Source: Pectobacterium sp. PL152 (GTDB lineage Bacteria > Pseudomonadota > Gammaproteobacteria > Enterobacterales > Enterobacteriaceae). Taken from it: a stretch of DNA of 64,000 nucleotides. Every line of letters begins with the position of its first letter. Position 1 is the first letter of the stretch. The stretch spans positions 4,955,496-5,019,495 of the forward strand of contig CP091064.1 in assembly GCA_021907015.1 (NCBI GenBank), written 5' to 3'. A program made the translations under genes and the position numbers. The notes under the pieces were generated by a model. It saw only the letters and a program-made list of their open reading frames with translations, made no database searches and was not told the origin of the DNA. This document shows, in pieces, positions 39,973-49,160 of the stretch.

Positions 39973-40128
39973 GGAAAGGAGCGCCCGCATAGCAAGCCAG
40001 AGGGACTACAGGTCATTCCATCAACGGCTCGGGAGTGTCTAGGATTACCCGTAGCGATTCAACGTGGACGTTATTATAATGACAAGATTTCGCATATCAC
40101 ACTGCTTAAACTGGCATTAAATGAATGA
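39973..40128 (+). pseudogene. C-terminal fragment of an unknown gene, coupled to the TIR fragment
   Basis: An open frame without start codon: HSKPEGLQVIPSTARECLGL, then PVAIQRGRYYNDKISHITLL and KLALNE, stop. An in-frame TAA at 39970 closes it upstream. Its stop overlaps the next start by four bases (ATGA at 40125-40128), the typical layout of co-translated genes, so this was probably the upstream partner of the TIR gene. I do not recognise the family. Confidence 0.45.
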
Positions 40129-40305
40129 AAACCGATCTATTTATTTCGTACGCGTGGACATCAAGTGTCCATCGAGAATGGGTTCGCTTATTTGCAAGCC
40201 AACTCCATCTAATTGGTTACGTCGTTAAAATCGATGAAGCCGTTGACTATGGATCAGCTTAAACGGCTTCATGCAAGAGGTTACCGAAACCGCCTCCGAA
40301 AACCG
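40125..40305 (+). pseudogene. Truncated TIR-domain protein, N-terminal part
   Basis: The frame starts MKTDLFISYAWTSSVHREWV, then RLFASQLHLIGYVVKIDEAV and DYGS; after a one-base slip near 40257 it continues SLNGFMQEVTETAS. This is the beginning of a bacterial TIR domain: the FISYAW beta-A strand, first helix, KIDE strand and the BB-loop region DYGSSLNGFMQEV. Homology stops near 40300, before the catalytic glutamate helix, where the next locus begins. TIR proteins of this kind are often NAD-cleaving defence effectors. Confidence 0.65.
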
Positions 40306-40312
40306 GGGCTGT

Positions 40313-42320
40313 TCACAGTTCTATTTCAACGTGCTCATCCACAGGGACAGCACAGCAGATCAGCACCTCGCCTTTGGCCGGAGTGAGCACCGGCTGGCGT
40401 GAGTAGTGCACACGTCCGGAAATCAGCCGGGTAGCGCACGAACCACATTTGCCCGAGCGGCAGTTGTAGCTGGGTCTCAGGCCAGCGGCTTCTGCGGCGT
40501 CCAAAAGCGTACCGCTCTGCTTCGTCCATTCGGTTTGGACTTCCGAGCGGGCAAAAGTGATCTGTGCACACGCAGGAAGTCTTGCCGCTGGGAACATCTC
40601 CTCGGGTTCATCGAGCGCGTCGGCGCCGAAGAACTCGTAGTGGATATGTGAACGGTCTACGCCAATTTCGCGTAACCCCGAATAAAGCGCTCGCATGAAA
40701 CTTTCAGGCCCACACAAATAAAACTGGTAACCGCCAAACGGCAGCAGCCTGGCCAGAGCGCCCATACTGAACCGCGCCTCAGTGTCGTGTGTATCCCCCA
40801 GATTGTCATCCGGGCCGGGAGCACTATATGCAGTGAAGAGATGTAGCCAGTCGTATCTGTGAGCCATAACTTTGAGCTCGCGACGGAACGCATGGCTGGC
40901 ACTGTTCTGCGTCGCATGGACGAAGTAAACCGTGCGTTGAGGTGCCCTTTTTAAGGGCAGTTATCTGCGCGTCAAGCATGGCCATCATGGGTGTTATACC
41001 CACGCCACCGGAAAGCATGACGATGGGCTGGGTGCCATCATCCAGAACGAAATTGCCTGCGGGTGACCCTACCCCGATGATATCTCCATTTTCACAATGG
41101 TCGTGCAGCAGCCGGGACATCAACCCGAAATCTTCTCGCTTGACCGAGATGCGATAGTTCTGCCCGTTTGGCCCTTGCGAAAGTGTGTAACTACGCTGAA
41201 TGACTTCGTCATTTCTCTGAAGTCGTATCGGCAGGAACTGTCCCGCTAAATGCTTTTCAACTGGACCACCGTCAGCGGGTACAAGATAGAAAGAGGTGAT
41301 GTTATCGCTCTCTTTAAGCTTCGAAGCGATCTGAAAACGCCTGTAGCCACCCGTTTTGAGTACGGCCAGACGCGCCTCATTCCAGGTTCCAGTGGCACCA
41401 AGCCCGGGCCATTGCTCGGATATCGTCCCGATAACCGGCAGCGCGGCACTGGCATGCCAGATCTCTTCTGGCACCACGTCCACGATACGCTCGGCACCTT
41501 CGAACGACTTAATGCGCTCGGGGTTCCAGTCGATGGAACCGCGTCCCGTAAGCACTATTGCCTCACCCGTTTCGAAATCCGGAACGAACAGACCGACCCG
41601 TCCGTCGCTCTCAATGTTACCTAATGTATTGAAAAAGCGATTGCCGGAAAAATCGGGAAAGGAGAGCGTGCCGTCTCCGTTGATACCGAGAAATCCCGGA
41701 CGCCCCCTCGGTGCGATGCATCGACTCCGGCGCTTCCACCATCCAGTGGCCCAGCCACACGGGAGGCAATAAAAACGTGTCAGCGGCCTCAATAATCCGA
41801 CGAACCTCCGGATCAGTTATGCTGCCGCGCCGGCGGCTCACAGCTAACGGCTCGTCCTGATCAGGGGCAGATGTCGAGTCTGAATGTATTGCGGACAGTT
41901 TCCAAAGCTCTGGTCGACCAGAATGGTCATTTTACCAGCCGAAGCATGTTGTATCCGGCCATTCAGTCGATTGCGACGTCTGCTGGCCAGATCAATCCCG
42001 AGCACGCCAATACTGGCACCGGGTGATCGATCCAGGCCGAGCTCACACGAAAGAACCGGGTCTCGATGCACCTTTAGTGTATCCGGAGCGGGGGAAACCA
42101 GGAAACCTCGCGGCCCGAAAGCCGGAACGCACCATGGCCGGCCAGCTGAATCGAGCAGCCCCAGAAACAGCATTTGAAGATTTTCAAAGAAGTCACGATG
42201 TTGCCGAGGCATCTCGGAGCGCACAAAGCCTTCCGACTGTTTAAGCCACTCACCTGAAACTTCGGCACGCGCCTGCACTGCACGCTCACCGTCATGAAAG
42301 ACACTGCGTGTCTGCTGCAT
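40313..42320 (-). CDS. PNPOx-like / ferredoxin reductase / 2Fe-2S hybrid flavoprotein (several frame breaks)
   Basis: Read-through gives about 670 residues. The order is a pyridoxamine-phosphate-oxidase-like split-barrel part (RPWCVPAFGPRGFLVSPAPD; FPDFSGNRFFNTLGNIESDG), then FAD binding (RLQRNDEVIQRSYTLSQGPN), NAD binding (PIVMLSGGVGITPMMAML; GGYQFYLCGPESFM) and a plant-type 2Fe-2S domain with Cys in YNCRSGKCGSCATRL and LICCAV. Breaks lie near 41842 (GG), 41705 (G5), 40940 and in the first part, all homopolymers. Start ATG 42320 after AGGAGGGGGCTCC. Probable electron-transfer reductase; partner unknown. Confidence 0.72.
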
Positions 42321-42511
42321 GGAGCCCCCTCCTGAGATCATTTACCGCTGCTGGAAGACCAGAACTCGTTATGATGAAGCGAAATATTCCGGAAAGTAAG
42401 TAGCTCAGCCTTTGCATCTGAGCAAAATAACTAACGGGGCGGCGACCACCTGCTTATGGCGGTAATGCACCTGTGTGGCAGGTGTGTTATCTGCTGTTGA
42501 ACACTCTGAAT

Positions 42512-42524
42512 GTGAAGACGTCAC
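42512..42524. other. Near-match to matS (12 of 13)
   Basis: GTGAAGACGTCAC differs from GTGACRNYGTCAC at one conserved base. It lies in the intergenic region between the hybrid reductase and the CGNR regulator. Weak evidence alone. Confidence 0.25.
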
Positions 42525-42555
42525 AGCACCTGTAACCGCCAAAGCGTTAAATTGA

Positions 42556-42580
42556 AGGTTACACGTTATTATGGTAACCT
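42556..42580. promoter_or_regulatory. Inverted repeat between the hybrid reductase and the CGNR regulator
   Basis: AGGTTAC-N11-GTAACCT (42556-42562, 42574-42580) lies 32 bases before the CGNR gene, in the divergent intergenic region. A third GGTTAC follows at 42599. It is a plausible operator for the CGNR protein itself. Confidence 0.5.
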
Positions 42581-42611
42581 GTCAAAATGATTTTATGGGT
42601 TACGGTTATGT

Positions 42612-43186
42612 ATGGAATTTAAACATCTATCATCTCAGCCCCTCTTTCTGGCCGATAACCTCGCGCTGGATTTCATCAACAGTGAATACGGGACCGGTGA
42701 TGAGCGTCATGATTGTTTTGAAGACGATCTCTGCGTCCTGGAGTGGTTGGAAACGGTGGGTCTTTACCGAAAGGCACGAAGGCCCCTCCCGGGTTACTGA
42801 CTGAAGCCCGCCAATTCCGTGAGGCCGCAAGGGCAGTGGTGTATGCTGCTATGGCGTCCGTTGCAGCTGACCTGACTGTAGTTAACAGAATTCTCAGGGA
42901 CGGAAAGCCCGAAACGAGGCTGCAATGGGATGACGGGACACAGCGATACCGTGTTGATGTTCTTTCAGGCACGCACGGCCCCGCCTGCCTTCTCTGGCCT
43001 GTCGCCGACGCGTTGGTGAAACTGATTACTGACGACAAATTTGAATATGTGCGTCAGTGCGAAGCCCATAACTGTATTCTGCTTTTTCACGATTTGAGTA
43101 AATCGCATCGCCGTCGGTGGTGCAGCATGGCGACCTGCGGTAATCGTATGAAAGTCGCGGCGTTCCGGAACAGGAAGAATTCGTAA
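42612..43186 (+). CDS. CGNR zinc-finger / ABATE-domain regulator (one frame break)
   Basis: Read-through gives about 191 residues. The N-terminal ABATE domain is MEFKHLSSQPLFLADNLALD then FINSEYGT; the C-terminal CGNR zinc ribbon is CEAHNCILLFHDLSKSHRRR then WCSMATCGNRMKVAAFRNR. The frame breaks in an A3 near 42773. Such proteins are putative transcription regulators often divergent from a metabolic gene; here the divergent neighbour is the hybrid reductase. Confidence 0.8.
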
Positions 43187-43563
43187 CAACGCCAGTTCCC
43201 TCCACAGGGTTGCAACTCCGTGCAGCCCGCCACGTTTGCTTCAGTAGGAAAGGGCAGACGGCGTCCGGATCCAGGTGCCACTTAAGCTCACCCGGTTTTC
43301 AACCAGACAGACCGCATGATTTTACAGATTTTTTTGACCAGCCCTCTCGAATGCAGCCTCCATTCTTCACACTGAGAACGTACGGAACGCCCCGCCGGAC
43401 ATCGGGTTTTCGTTCCTGCACGCTACAGCGTTATACAATTTTTTTGCCTGGACAGCATTTTGTTATTGATTCTTAACAATTTTATAAATGCATCCTGACG
43501 GTACGCAAAAAGATTATCGACTAACACTTGACGGAGGTAGAACGATCGTTCTACCATTATTTC
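43187..43563. other. Intergenic region upstream of the tetR-type gene
   Basis: 377 bases with no supported ORF. The right end holds a TTGACG -35-like box (43528-43533) and the palindromic operator listed separately. The left part may carry the CGNR gene's terminator, but I see no clear hairpin. Confidence 0.4.
43536..43555. promoter_or_regulatory. Perfect 20-base palindromic operator before the TetR gene
   Basis: GGTAGAACGATCGTTCTACC is a perfect palindrome, eight bases before the regulator's ATG and directly after a TTGACG -35-like box. Its AGAACGATCGTTCT core is typical of TetR-family operators. Autoregulation is the simple reading. Confidence 0.8.
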
Positions 43564-44130
43564 ATGAACAGAAATACGACGAACACGCGGGATAAAATTC
43601 TCGCAACCGCAGAAGAACTCATCTACCAGAACGGTATTCATGCGACCGGCATGGACCTCCTGGTGAAAACTTCAGGCGTGGCACGGAAAAGTATTTATCA
43701 CCATTTCGCGAACAAGGACGAGGTTGCCGCTGCGGCGCTGAATGCGCGTGATGTGCGTTGGATGGAATGGTTCAGGACCGAATGTGACAAAGCGGATACG
43801 CCGCGGGATCGCATCCTGAATATGTTCACCGTGCTTAAAGGCTGGTTCGAGTCGGAGGGATATCGCGGATGCGCGTTTATCAACACGGCAGGCGAAGTAG
43901 GGGATCCTTCTGATCCGGTTCGTCAGATAGCCAGCGTGCACAAACAGAAGCTACTGGACTACGTGTTTGAGCTTACCGGCCAGCTGAATACCGCGCAGGC
44001 GTTACCTCTGGCCCGGCAGCTACTGATACTGATTGAAGGCGCCATCACTATGTCGCGCGTCATGGGTGATTACAGCGCCGCCGATGATGCAAGAGATGTC
44101 GCTCAGCTGTTACTGAAACCGCTCCCATAG
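43564..44130 (+). CDS. TetR-family regulator
   Basis: A 188-residue TetR/AcrR repressor. The HTH is HATGMDLLVKTSGVARKSIY then HHFANKDEVAAAAL; the C-terminal part is the type in AEVG-containing regulators (GYRGCAFINTAGEVGDPSDP, LLILIEGAITMSRVMGD). The ATG at 43564 is chosen because the upstream codons overlap the operator. It precedes an NTF2-like protein and a secreted esterase on the same strand, its probable regulon. Confidence 0.88.
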   Translation: MNRNTTNTRDKILATAEELIYQNGIHATGMDLLVKTSGVARKSIYHHFANKDEVAAAALNARDVRWMEWFRTECDKADTPRDRILNMFTVLKGWFESEGYRGCAFINTAGEVGDPSDPVRQIASVHKQKLLDYVFELTGQLNTAQALPLARQLLILIEGAITMSRVMGDYSAADDARDVAQLLLKPLP

Positions 44131-44193
44131 CAGGGACTGAGTTCCAAAGATGAAACACTAACTGAAGTATCCAATTATCCTGGAGGCACCACC

Positions 44194-44668
44194 ATGTCCG
44201 ATTCACAAATCCGTCCGCCACTGCCGCCGTTCACCCGCGAGTCAGCACTTGAGAAGGTAAGACTTGCCGAAGATGGCTGGAACACCCGCGATGCCGATAA
44301 AGTGTCGCTCGCTTACTCTCTGACACCAAATGGCGCAACCGCGCAGAGTTTGCAAATAATCGCGAAGAGGCCCGGGGTTTCCTCGAGCGCAAGTGGAAAA
44401 AGAGCTGGAGTACCGTCTTATCAAGGAACTGTGGGCCTTTGACGGTGACCGCATTGCTGTTCGGTACGCCTACGAGTGGCGCGATGACTCCGGTAACTGG
44501 TTCCGTTCTTACGGGAACGAAAACTGGGAATTTGGTGAAGACGGGCTGATGCATCACCGCTACGCATGTATCAATGACATGCCGATCAAAGAAAGTGAGC
44601 GCAAGTTCCACTGGCCTCTGGGACGCCGTCCTGACGATCATCCAAGCCTGTCTGATCTGGGTCTGTAA
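44194..44668 (+). CDS. DUF1348/NTF2-like protein (two missing bases)
   Basis: Read-through gives about 158 residues: [60 protein letters not shown], then [20 protein letters not shown] and [20 protein letters not shown], the DUF1348 pattern of a SnoaL/NTF2 fold. Breaks lie near 44322 and in A5 near 44398. Ribosome site CTGGAGGCACCACC. Function unknown; these proteins commonly sit beside TetR regulators. Confidence 0.8.
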
Positions 44669-44873
44669 TTCATTGAGTTACCCCGCGTAACGCCTACGAC
44701 TACTGTCCTGGTCGGGGCTTCGCCCAGCCGGTTGATGAAAAAGCAAGCTGGTTGGGGCGGGGAGCTCTTAAGTTTTCTCAGTGCATGGTTTTCAGGATCA
44801 AGTACGCGCGGTGTACTTTATTCATTTAAATCGTTCACTATTTAATAATAAGCGATATTAATGAGGTCGTATT

Positions 44874-45878
44874 ATGAATATTAAATCTATGTTTCTGACG
44901 GCCGCAATGGCGGCCGTCTCAGCCAACAGCTTTGCCGATGCTTCTCAGCCAGAGCGTCACGTGCAGGAATTTCTCGATGCTCTGAACGGCGCCGGGGTAA
45001 GCCTATAGAACAGTTGTCTCCACAGGACGCACGTCAGGTGCTGATCAATGCTCAGAAGGGGGCGAAACTGCCTGCTGCCGACGTCACTGAAAGAACGATC
45101 AACGTTGATGGCGGCTCCATCAAACTTCACATTGTGAAGCCTCATAACGCACAGGGAACCCTACCAGTCTTCATGTTCTTCCATGGCGGTGGCTGGATAC
45201 TGGGCGACTTTGCAACACATGAACGTCTCGTCCGTGATCTGGTCAGTGAGTCCGGTGCAGCGGCCGTCTTTGTCGACTATGCACCATCGCCGGAAGCACA
45301 TTTCCCCGTTGCGATTAATCAGGCCTATGCAGCAACCCGCTGGGTTGCCGAGCACGGTAGCGAAATTGGCGTTGATGGCAGTCGTCTGGCGCTGGTAGGT
45401 AACAGCGTCGGCGGTAACATGGTTGCCGCCGTAGCGCTCCAGGCTAAGCAACATAAAGCGCCGGCCATCCGCTGAGGTCATGCTCTGGCCCGTGACTGAC
45501 GCGAACTTCAATACTGGTTCTTATAACCAGTATGAGAACGGGTACTTCCTGTCGCGTAATATGATGAAGTGGTTCTGGGATGCATACACCACTAAAGAAG
45601 GCGATCGTAATAACATCCTGGCATCGCCGCTGCGCGCAACGCCTGAACAATTGAAGGGACTGCCGCCCACTCTGATTCAGACAGCTGAACTTGACGTACT
45701 GCGCGACGAAGGCGAGGCTTTTGGCCGCAAGCTTGACGTCGCTGGCGTCAACGTGACGGTTACCCGCTACAACGGGTTAATTCATGATTACGGTCTGCTG
45801 AACGCGCTGAGCGACGTGCCTGCCGTGCGGACCGCGCTTGGTCAGGCCGCCTATGAACTGAAAGTACACCTGAAATAG
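44874..45878 (+). CDS. Secreted alpha/beta-hydrolase (HSL-type esterase; two frame breaks)
   Basis: Read-through gives about 335 residues. It has a signal peptide (MNIKSMFLTAAMAAVSANSF, then ADA). Hormone-sensitive-lipase motifs follow: oxyanion HGGGW in PVFMFFHGGGWILGDF, the nucleophile elbow GNSVGG, the acid region LIQTAELDVLRDEGEAF and the catalytic His in NGLIHDYGLLNAL. Breaks lie at G4 near 44994 and near 45474. Likely periplasmic esterase; substrate unknown. Third gene after the TetR regulator. Confidence 0.82.
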
Positions 45879-45889
45879 CTGCCAGTTAG

Positions 45890-45920
45890 CCGGTCGGTTT
45901 CATCGGCCGGTCGTTTTTGC
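45890..45920 (+). terminator. Terminator after the esterase
   Basis: CCGGTC (45890-45895) pairs with GGCCGG (45905-45910, one G-T pair), followed by TCGTTTTTG. Twelve bases after the esterase stop. Confidence 0.65.
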
Positions 45921-46120
45921 CCTCTGTCCATTGTCCGGGTTAGCGCGGAAATTTTTTGGAACCGGACTGTTAAGCATTTTCATACTTCCCCCGTTAAGCG
46001 TGCGACCTGTTACTTATCGGGGCTTTTTCGACTCAGTAATAACGATAAGAGGCGGAACACACCGCGACTGAAAACGCAGGCAGCTCGGTTCTTCAATCAC
46101 CGAGCTGAATTCAGAGAGGA

Positions 46121-46591
46121 TCAGAAAGGCTTGGTCGGCAGGTACTTGCCGTCCAGAGTGATTACCGCACGATGGCCACCATCCGGATCATCAACTTTTT
46201 TGATGTCCAGTTTGAAGTTAATGGCGCTGATGATGCCGTCGCCGAATTTCTCGTGAACCAGAGCCTTAAGGGTAGGCCCGTAAACTGACATCATCTCGTA
46301 GAAACGGTAGATTGTCGGATCGGTCGGGATGCCATCGGTAAAGCTGCCGCGGACGGGTACTGACTGCAACAGTTTAACTTCATCAGCATTCAGGTCGAGC
46401 TTCTTGCCGACAACTACTGCTGCGTCGGCTGGCAACGGATGCTGACCAAGCAGGGCTGCGGTAACGAAGGCTTCCGACAAACCTGTGCCGTCAACGATTT
46501 CAGCGAAGGATAGTTCCTTGTGGGCCTTAGCCAGAATGATGGTTTCGGTGAGTGCCTGACGCGCGGCCTGAGTGATTTGAGTCTGGATCAT
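46121..46591 (-). CDS. cynS: Cyanate hydratase (cyanase)
   Basis: Decomposes cyanate with bicarbonate to carbon dioxide and ammonia. 156 residues, the same as E. coli CynS. Conserved active-site residues are in [20 protein letters not shown] (Arg/Glu) and the C-terminal Ser region [20 protein letters not shown]; the end is GKYLPTKPF. It follows cynT by 26 bases. cynX is not present. Frame intact. Confidence 0.96.
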   Translation of the reverse strand: MIQTQITQAARQALTETIILAKAHKELSFAEIVDGTGLSEAFVTAALLGQHPLPADAAVVVGKKLDLNADEVKLLQSVPVRGSFTDGIPTDPTIYRFYEMMSVYGPTLKALVHEKFGDGIISAINFKLDIKKVDDPDGGHRAVITLDGKYLPTKPF

Positions 46592-46617
46592 GGTCTTTTC
46601 TCTGTGTAAGTAAGGGG

Positions 46618-47277
46618 TCAGGCAACATGCCTGGCTTGTGAGGAAATGGCGTTAACTTCTGGATTTTCAGCAAGGGACACGAAAGCGCCGGTTGTGCCGT
46701 CAAAAGCATCAATGCGACCGCTCTCAATGTCATAGATCCAACCGTGCAGAGTTACCCGGCCTTCTTCAAGCGCCAGGCGAACGGATGGGTGAGTCTGGAT
46801 ATTAGCCAACTGAGCGATGACGTTTTCGCGTACCATAGCCGCGATTTTGGCTGATTGGTCGGTGTGCTGTCGGGCCTCATTCACCACGCGGGCAGAATCG
46901 GCATAGCGCAACCAGCTCGATACGGCTGGCATATGGTCGAGGCATTTGCAGGTGGCAACAGCAGTCATGGCGCCACAGTCAGAGTGGCCACAGATCACGA
47001 TGTCATTCACCTGAAGCGCGGCAACCGCATATTCAACCGAGGCTGAAACGCCGCCCGGTTCCGGGCCATAAGACGGCACAATGTTACCGGCGTTGCGGAT
47101 CACAAATAAATCGCCAGGTTCGCGCTGGGTAACCAGTTCAGGCACCAGGCGGCTGTCAGAACAGGAAATAAACAAGGCTCTTGGGCTCTGCTGGTTAGCC
47201 AGACTCTTGAACAGCTTGACCCGCTCGGGGAACGCATTTTCCTGGAACTTCAGAAAACCTTCGATAATTTCTTTCAT
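46618..47277 (-). CDS. cynT: Beta-carbonic anhydrase CynT
   Basis: Zinc enzyme that returns bicarbonate lost as carbon dioxide during cyanate breakdown. 219 residues from the ATG at 47277 (E. coli 219). Zinc ligands lie in [17 protein letters not shown] and [12 protein letters not shown] longer frame upstream runs into the cynR region and is not used. First gene of cynTS, divergent from cynR. Confidence 0.96.
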   Translation of the reverse strand: MKEIIEGFLKFQENAFPERVKLFKSLANQQSPRALFISCSDSRLVPELVTQREPGDLFVIRNAGNIVPSYGPEPGGVSASVEYAVAALQVNDIVICGHSDCGAMTAVATCKCLDHMPAVSSWLRYADSARVVNEARQHTDQSAKIAAMVRENVIAQLANIQTHPSVRLALEEGRVTLHGWIYDIESGRIDAFDGTTGAFVSLAENPEVNAISSQARHVA

Positions 47278-47350
47278 GGTTGCAGTCTCAGTGTCGGTTG
47301 TGTATGACAAAGAGTAGGCAGCCTCTGGTATAAGGTAAAAGTCTAAATTA

Positions 47351-47370
47351 TTATTGGTTAATTCAGATAA
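47351..47370. promoter_or_regulatory. Candidate CynR operator
   Basis: TTATTGGTTAATTCAGATAA is an imperfect dyad (TTAT/ATAA ends) between divergent cynR and cynT, the spot where LysR-type regulators bind. Motif support is modest. Confidence 0.4.
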
Positions 47371-47385
47371 TCTTATGGATGAATG

Positions 47386-48273
47386 ATGCTTGCCCGACAT
47401 ATACGGTATTTTCAGGCGGTTGCTGAACATCTCAGCTTCACCAAAGCAGCAGCGGCGCTGCACGTCTCTCAGCCGGCTCTCTCGCAACTGGTAAAGCAGT
47501 TGGAGGAAGAGCTTGACACCCAGTTGTTCGATCGGTCTGGACGTACAACACGATTGACTGATACCGGGCACGCTTACCTTCAGTATGTGCGCCGCGCTTC
47601 TCATGAGTTACGGGAAGCCACGCGCGCAATCCATGATGTGGACGATCTCAGCCGTGGTTCGCTTCGCGTGGCCGTGACGCCTACCTTCACAACGTATCTT
47701 GTCGGGCCGCTGGTTGAGGCATTCCATCTTCGCTATCCAGATATCACCCTCGACGTGCGGGAAATTTCACAGGAGAGCATTGAAGACCGGCTTCAGGAAG
47801 GAGAGCTGGATCTGGGGATAGCTTTCGGCGAAGTAAATTGCCCAGACATAGACGTCATACCGTTGCTGGAGGAGATACTTGCCTTGGTAGTCAACGCTGG
47901 GCATCCACTGGCGAAGGAAAAATCTGCCGGACTGCAGGCTCTGAACACGGAGTCCCTTGTATTACTCAGCAAAGAGTTCGCGACCCGCGGACAGATTGAC
48001 AGCTACTGCCGTAAACACGGCATTCATCCAAAGGTAATGATGGAGACTAACGCCCTCGGGGCGGTAATAGAAATTGTTCGCAGGACATCGTTATCCACGC
48101 TGTTGCCCGCCAGAACCGCCCTGGCCCAAGAAAATCTGGTGGCGATCGCGCTCGAACCCGAACGCCTGACGCGCACCGCGGTTCTCATGCGACGAAGAGA
48201 TGCTTATCAGAGTTTTGCGGCTCGGGCATTTACTGCGCTAGCTTTAGAGGTAGCCACTCAGTTGAATGTTTAA
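47386..48273 (+). CDS. cynR: Cyanate-responsive LysR regulator CynR
   Basis: LysR activator of cynTS. About 295 residues: [20 protein letters not shown], then [20 protein letters not shown] (HTH), [35 protein letters not shown] and [14 protein letters not shown], closely following E. coli CynR. An ATG at 47383 is also possible; I prefer 47386 by alignment to MLSRH in E. coli. Confidence 0.92.
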   Translation: MLARHIRYFQAVAEHLSFTKAAAALHVSQPALSQLVKQLEEELDTQLFDRSGRTTRLTDTGHAYLQYVRRASHELREATRAIHDVDDLSRGSLRVAVTPTFTTYLVGPLVEAFHLRYPDITLDVREISQESIEDRLQEGELDLGIAFGEVNCPDIDVIPLLEEILALVVNAGHPLAKEKSAGLQALNTESLVLLSKEFATRGQIDSYCRKHGIHPKVMMETNALGAVIEIVRRTSLSTLLPARTALAQENLVAIALEPERLTRTAVLMRRRDAYQSFAARAFTALALEVATQLNV

Positions 48274-48295
48274 CCGCCATTAAAATACCCAAAAA

Positions 48296-48303
48296 GGGAA
48301 GGG
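48296..48303 (+). other. KOPS-type octamer near dif
   Basis: GGGAAGGG fits GGGNAGGG, lies 460 bases left of dif and points to it, as FtsK loading sequences should. Confidence 0.5.
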
Positions 48304-48759
48304 GGTTAGTGGGTTATGTTTTTGGGGAGATGAGGAACTATTATACCGTACAGGCTGATCACCATAGTCCCCTTGGCTTGTTGTGGCTGCGTTGCGAAGA
48401 TTTCCTCGGTGTCAGTGTTCTATATACAGATACAGTAAAAAATCAGGCATTTCCCCGATAGCAATGTCTGGATTATGGCCAGATGAAGAGAAGCTGTAGC
48501 AAAACGTAACGCGATGCTTTTGCTGCCAGAATTCGTAGAAGAATTTAACAGCTTGTAGCGAAGCATTCTGTGTGAACGATGAGCAAGATGATCGATGTGA
48601 TACCTGAGTGGATACAACAATGGCAAACAGGTTGCCATGTTCAGCAGGATCCATTGCCGTGTACCTAACGCAAGAAACGAGAGGGAAGTCAGAAATTACT
48701 AACGTATTGATTTATCGCAACGTCGATGTGACTTATGAACTTATTTACCATTACAGGTT

Positions 48760-48787
48760 ATTTAACATAATATACATTATACGAACC
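48760..48787 (-). other. dif chromosome-dimer resolution site
   Basis: On the minus strand the 28-base site reads a XerC arm GGTTCGTATAA, central TGTATA, and a XerD arm TTATGTTAAAT. The central region and XerD arm equal E. coli dif exactly; the XerC arm differs at two positions (E. coli GGTGCGCATAA). XerC/XerD recombine here with FtsK to separate chromosome dimers. The XerD arm faces lower coordinates. Confidence 0.93.
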
Positions 48788-48869
48788 AATAGAGGTTCAC
48801 GCGGGAACTGGTCGTTACGCTGAGCAAATTCCCCTCATCCGTAAAACGCTTTTCTGGCATGCATCTCTA

Positions 48870-49142
48870 TCATCGATCGTTAGTCGTTGCTTCAGAGCTT
48901 GTTGTTGGTTCCACCACTGATAGCTTGAAGTTATCGGCCTGAATCCGTTGTTCAACCGTTTCAGAAATCAGAGCATCGATAACCTGCTGTTTGTCGTACC
49001 GCATTCCAGAACGACCAATTTCAAAAAAGTCGCAGTGCAGCAGCTTATCAATGACGGTTTTCTGGTAGCGCGTTACCTGGCAATGAAGTTGTCTTTCATA
49101 ATGCACAATCAGAGATTGTAATTTTTGTGTCTCTGAAATCAT
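48870..49142 (-). pseudogene. DUF4440-like protein, apparently C-terminally truncated
   Basis: A 90-residue frame: MISETQKLQSLIVHYERQLH, KLLHCDFFEIGRSGMRYDKQ, then QADNFKLSVVEPTTSSEATT. The N-terminal two thirds fit DUF4440/SnoaL-like proteins (DFFEIGRSG is typical). The expected C-terminal strand (an RSSLW...FHQGTP-type ending) is absent in all frames downstream, where 80 bases separate it from dif. It may have been cut by past recombination near dif. Confidence 0.5.
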
Positions 49143-49160
49143 TAGTTCCGCGCTTGTGAA

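Larger units (their letters stand above)
48274..48869. other. Intergenic region containing dif
   Basis: About 600 bases after cynR. It holds a KOPS octamer (48296), an unsupported minus-strand open frame of 80 codons (48412-48654, no ribosome site, no family recognised) and the dif site at 48760-48787. I see no other gene. Confidence 0.5.

Noticed and set aside
48412..48654. 80-codon minus-strand ORF left of dif
   Set aside because: No ribosome site, no recognisable family and another frame equally open; I first suspected an IS remnant but saw no transposase motif.
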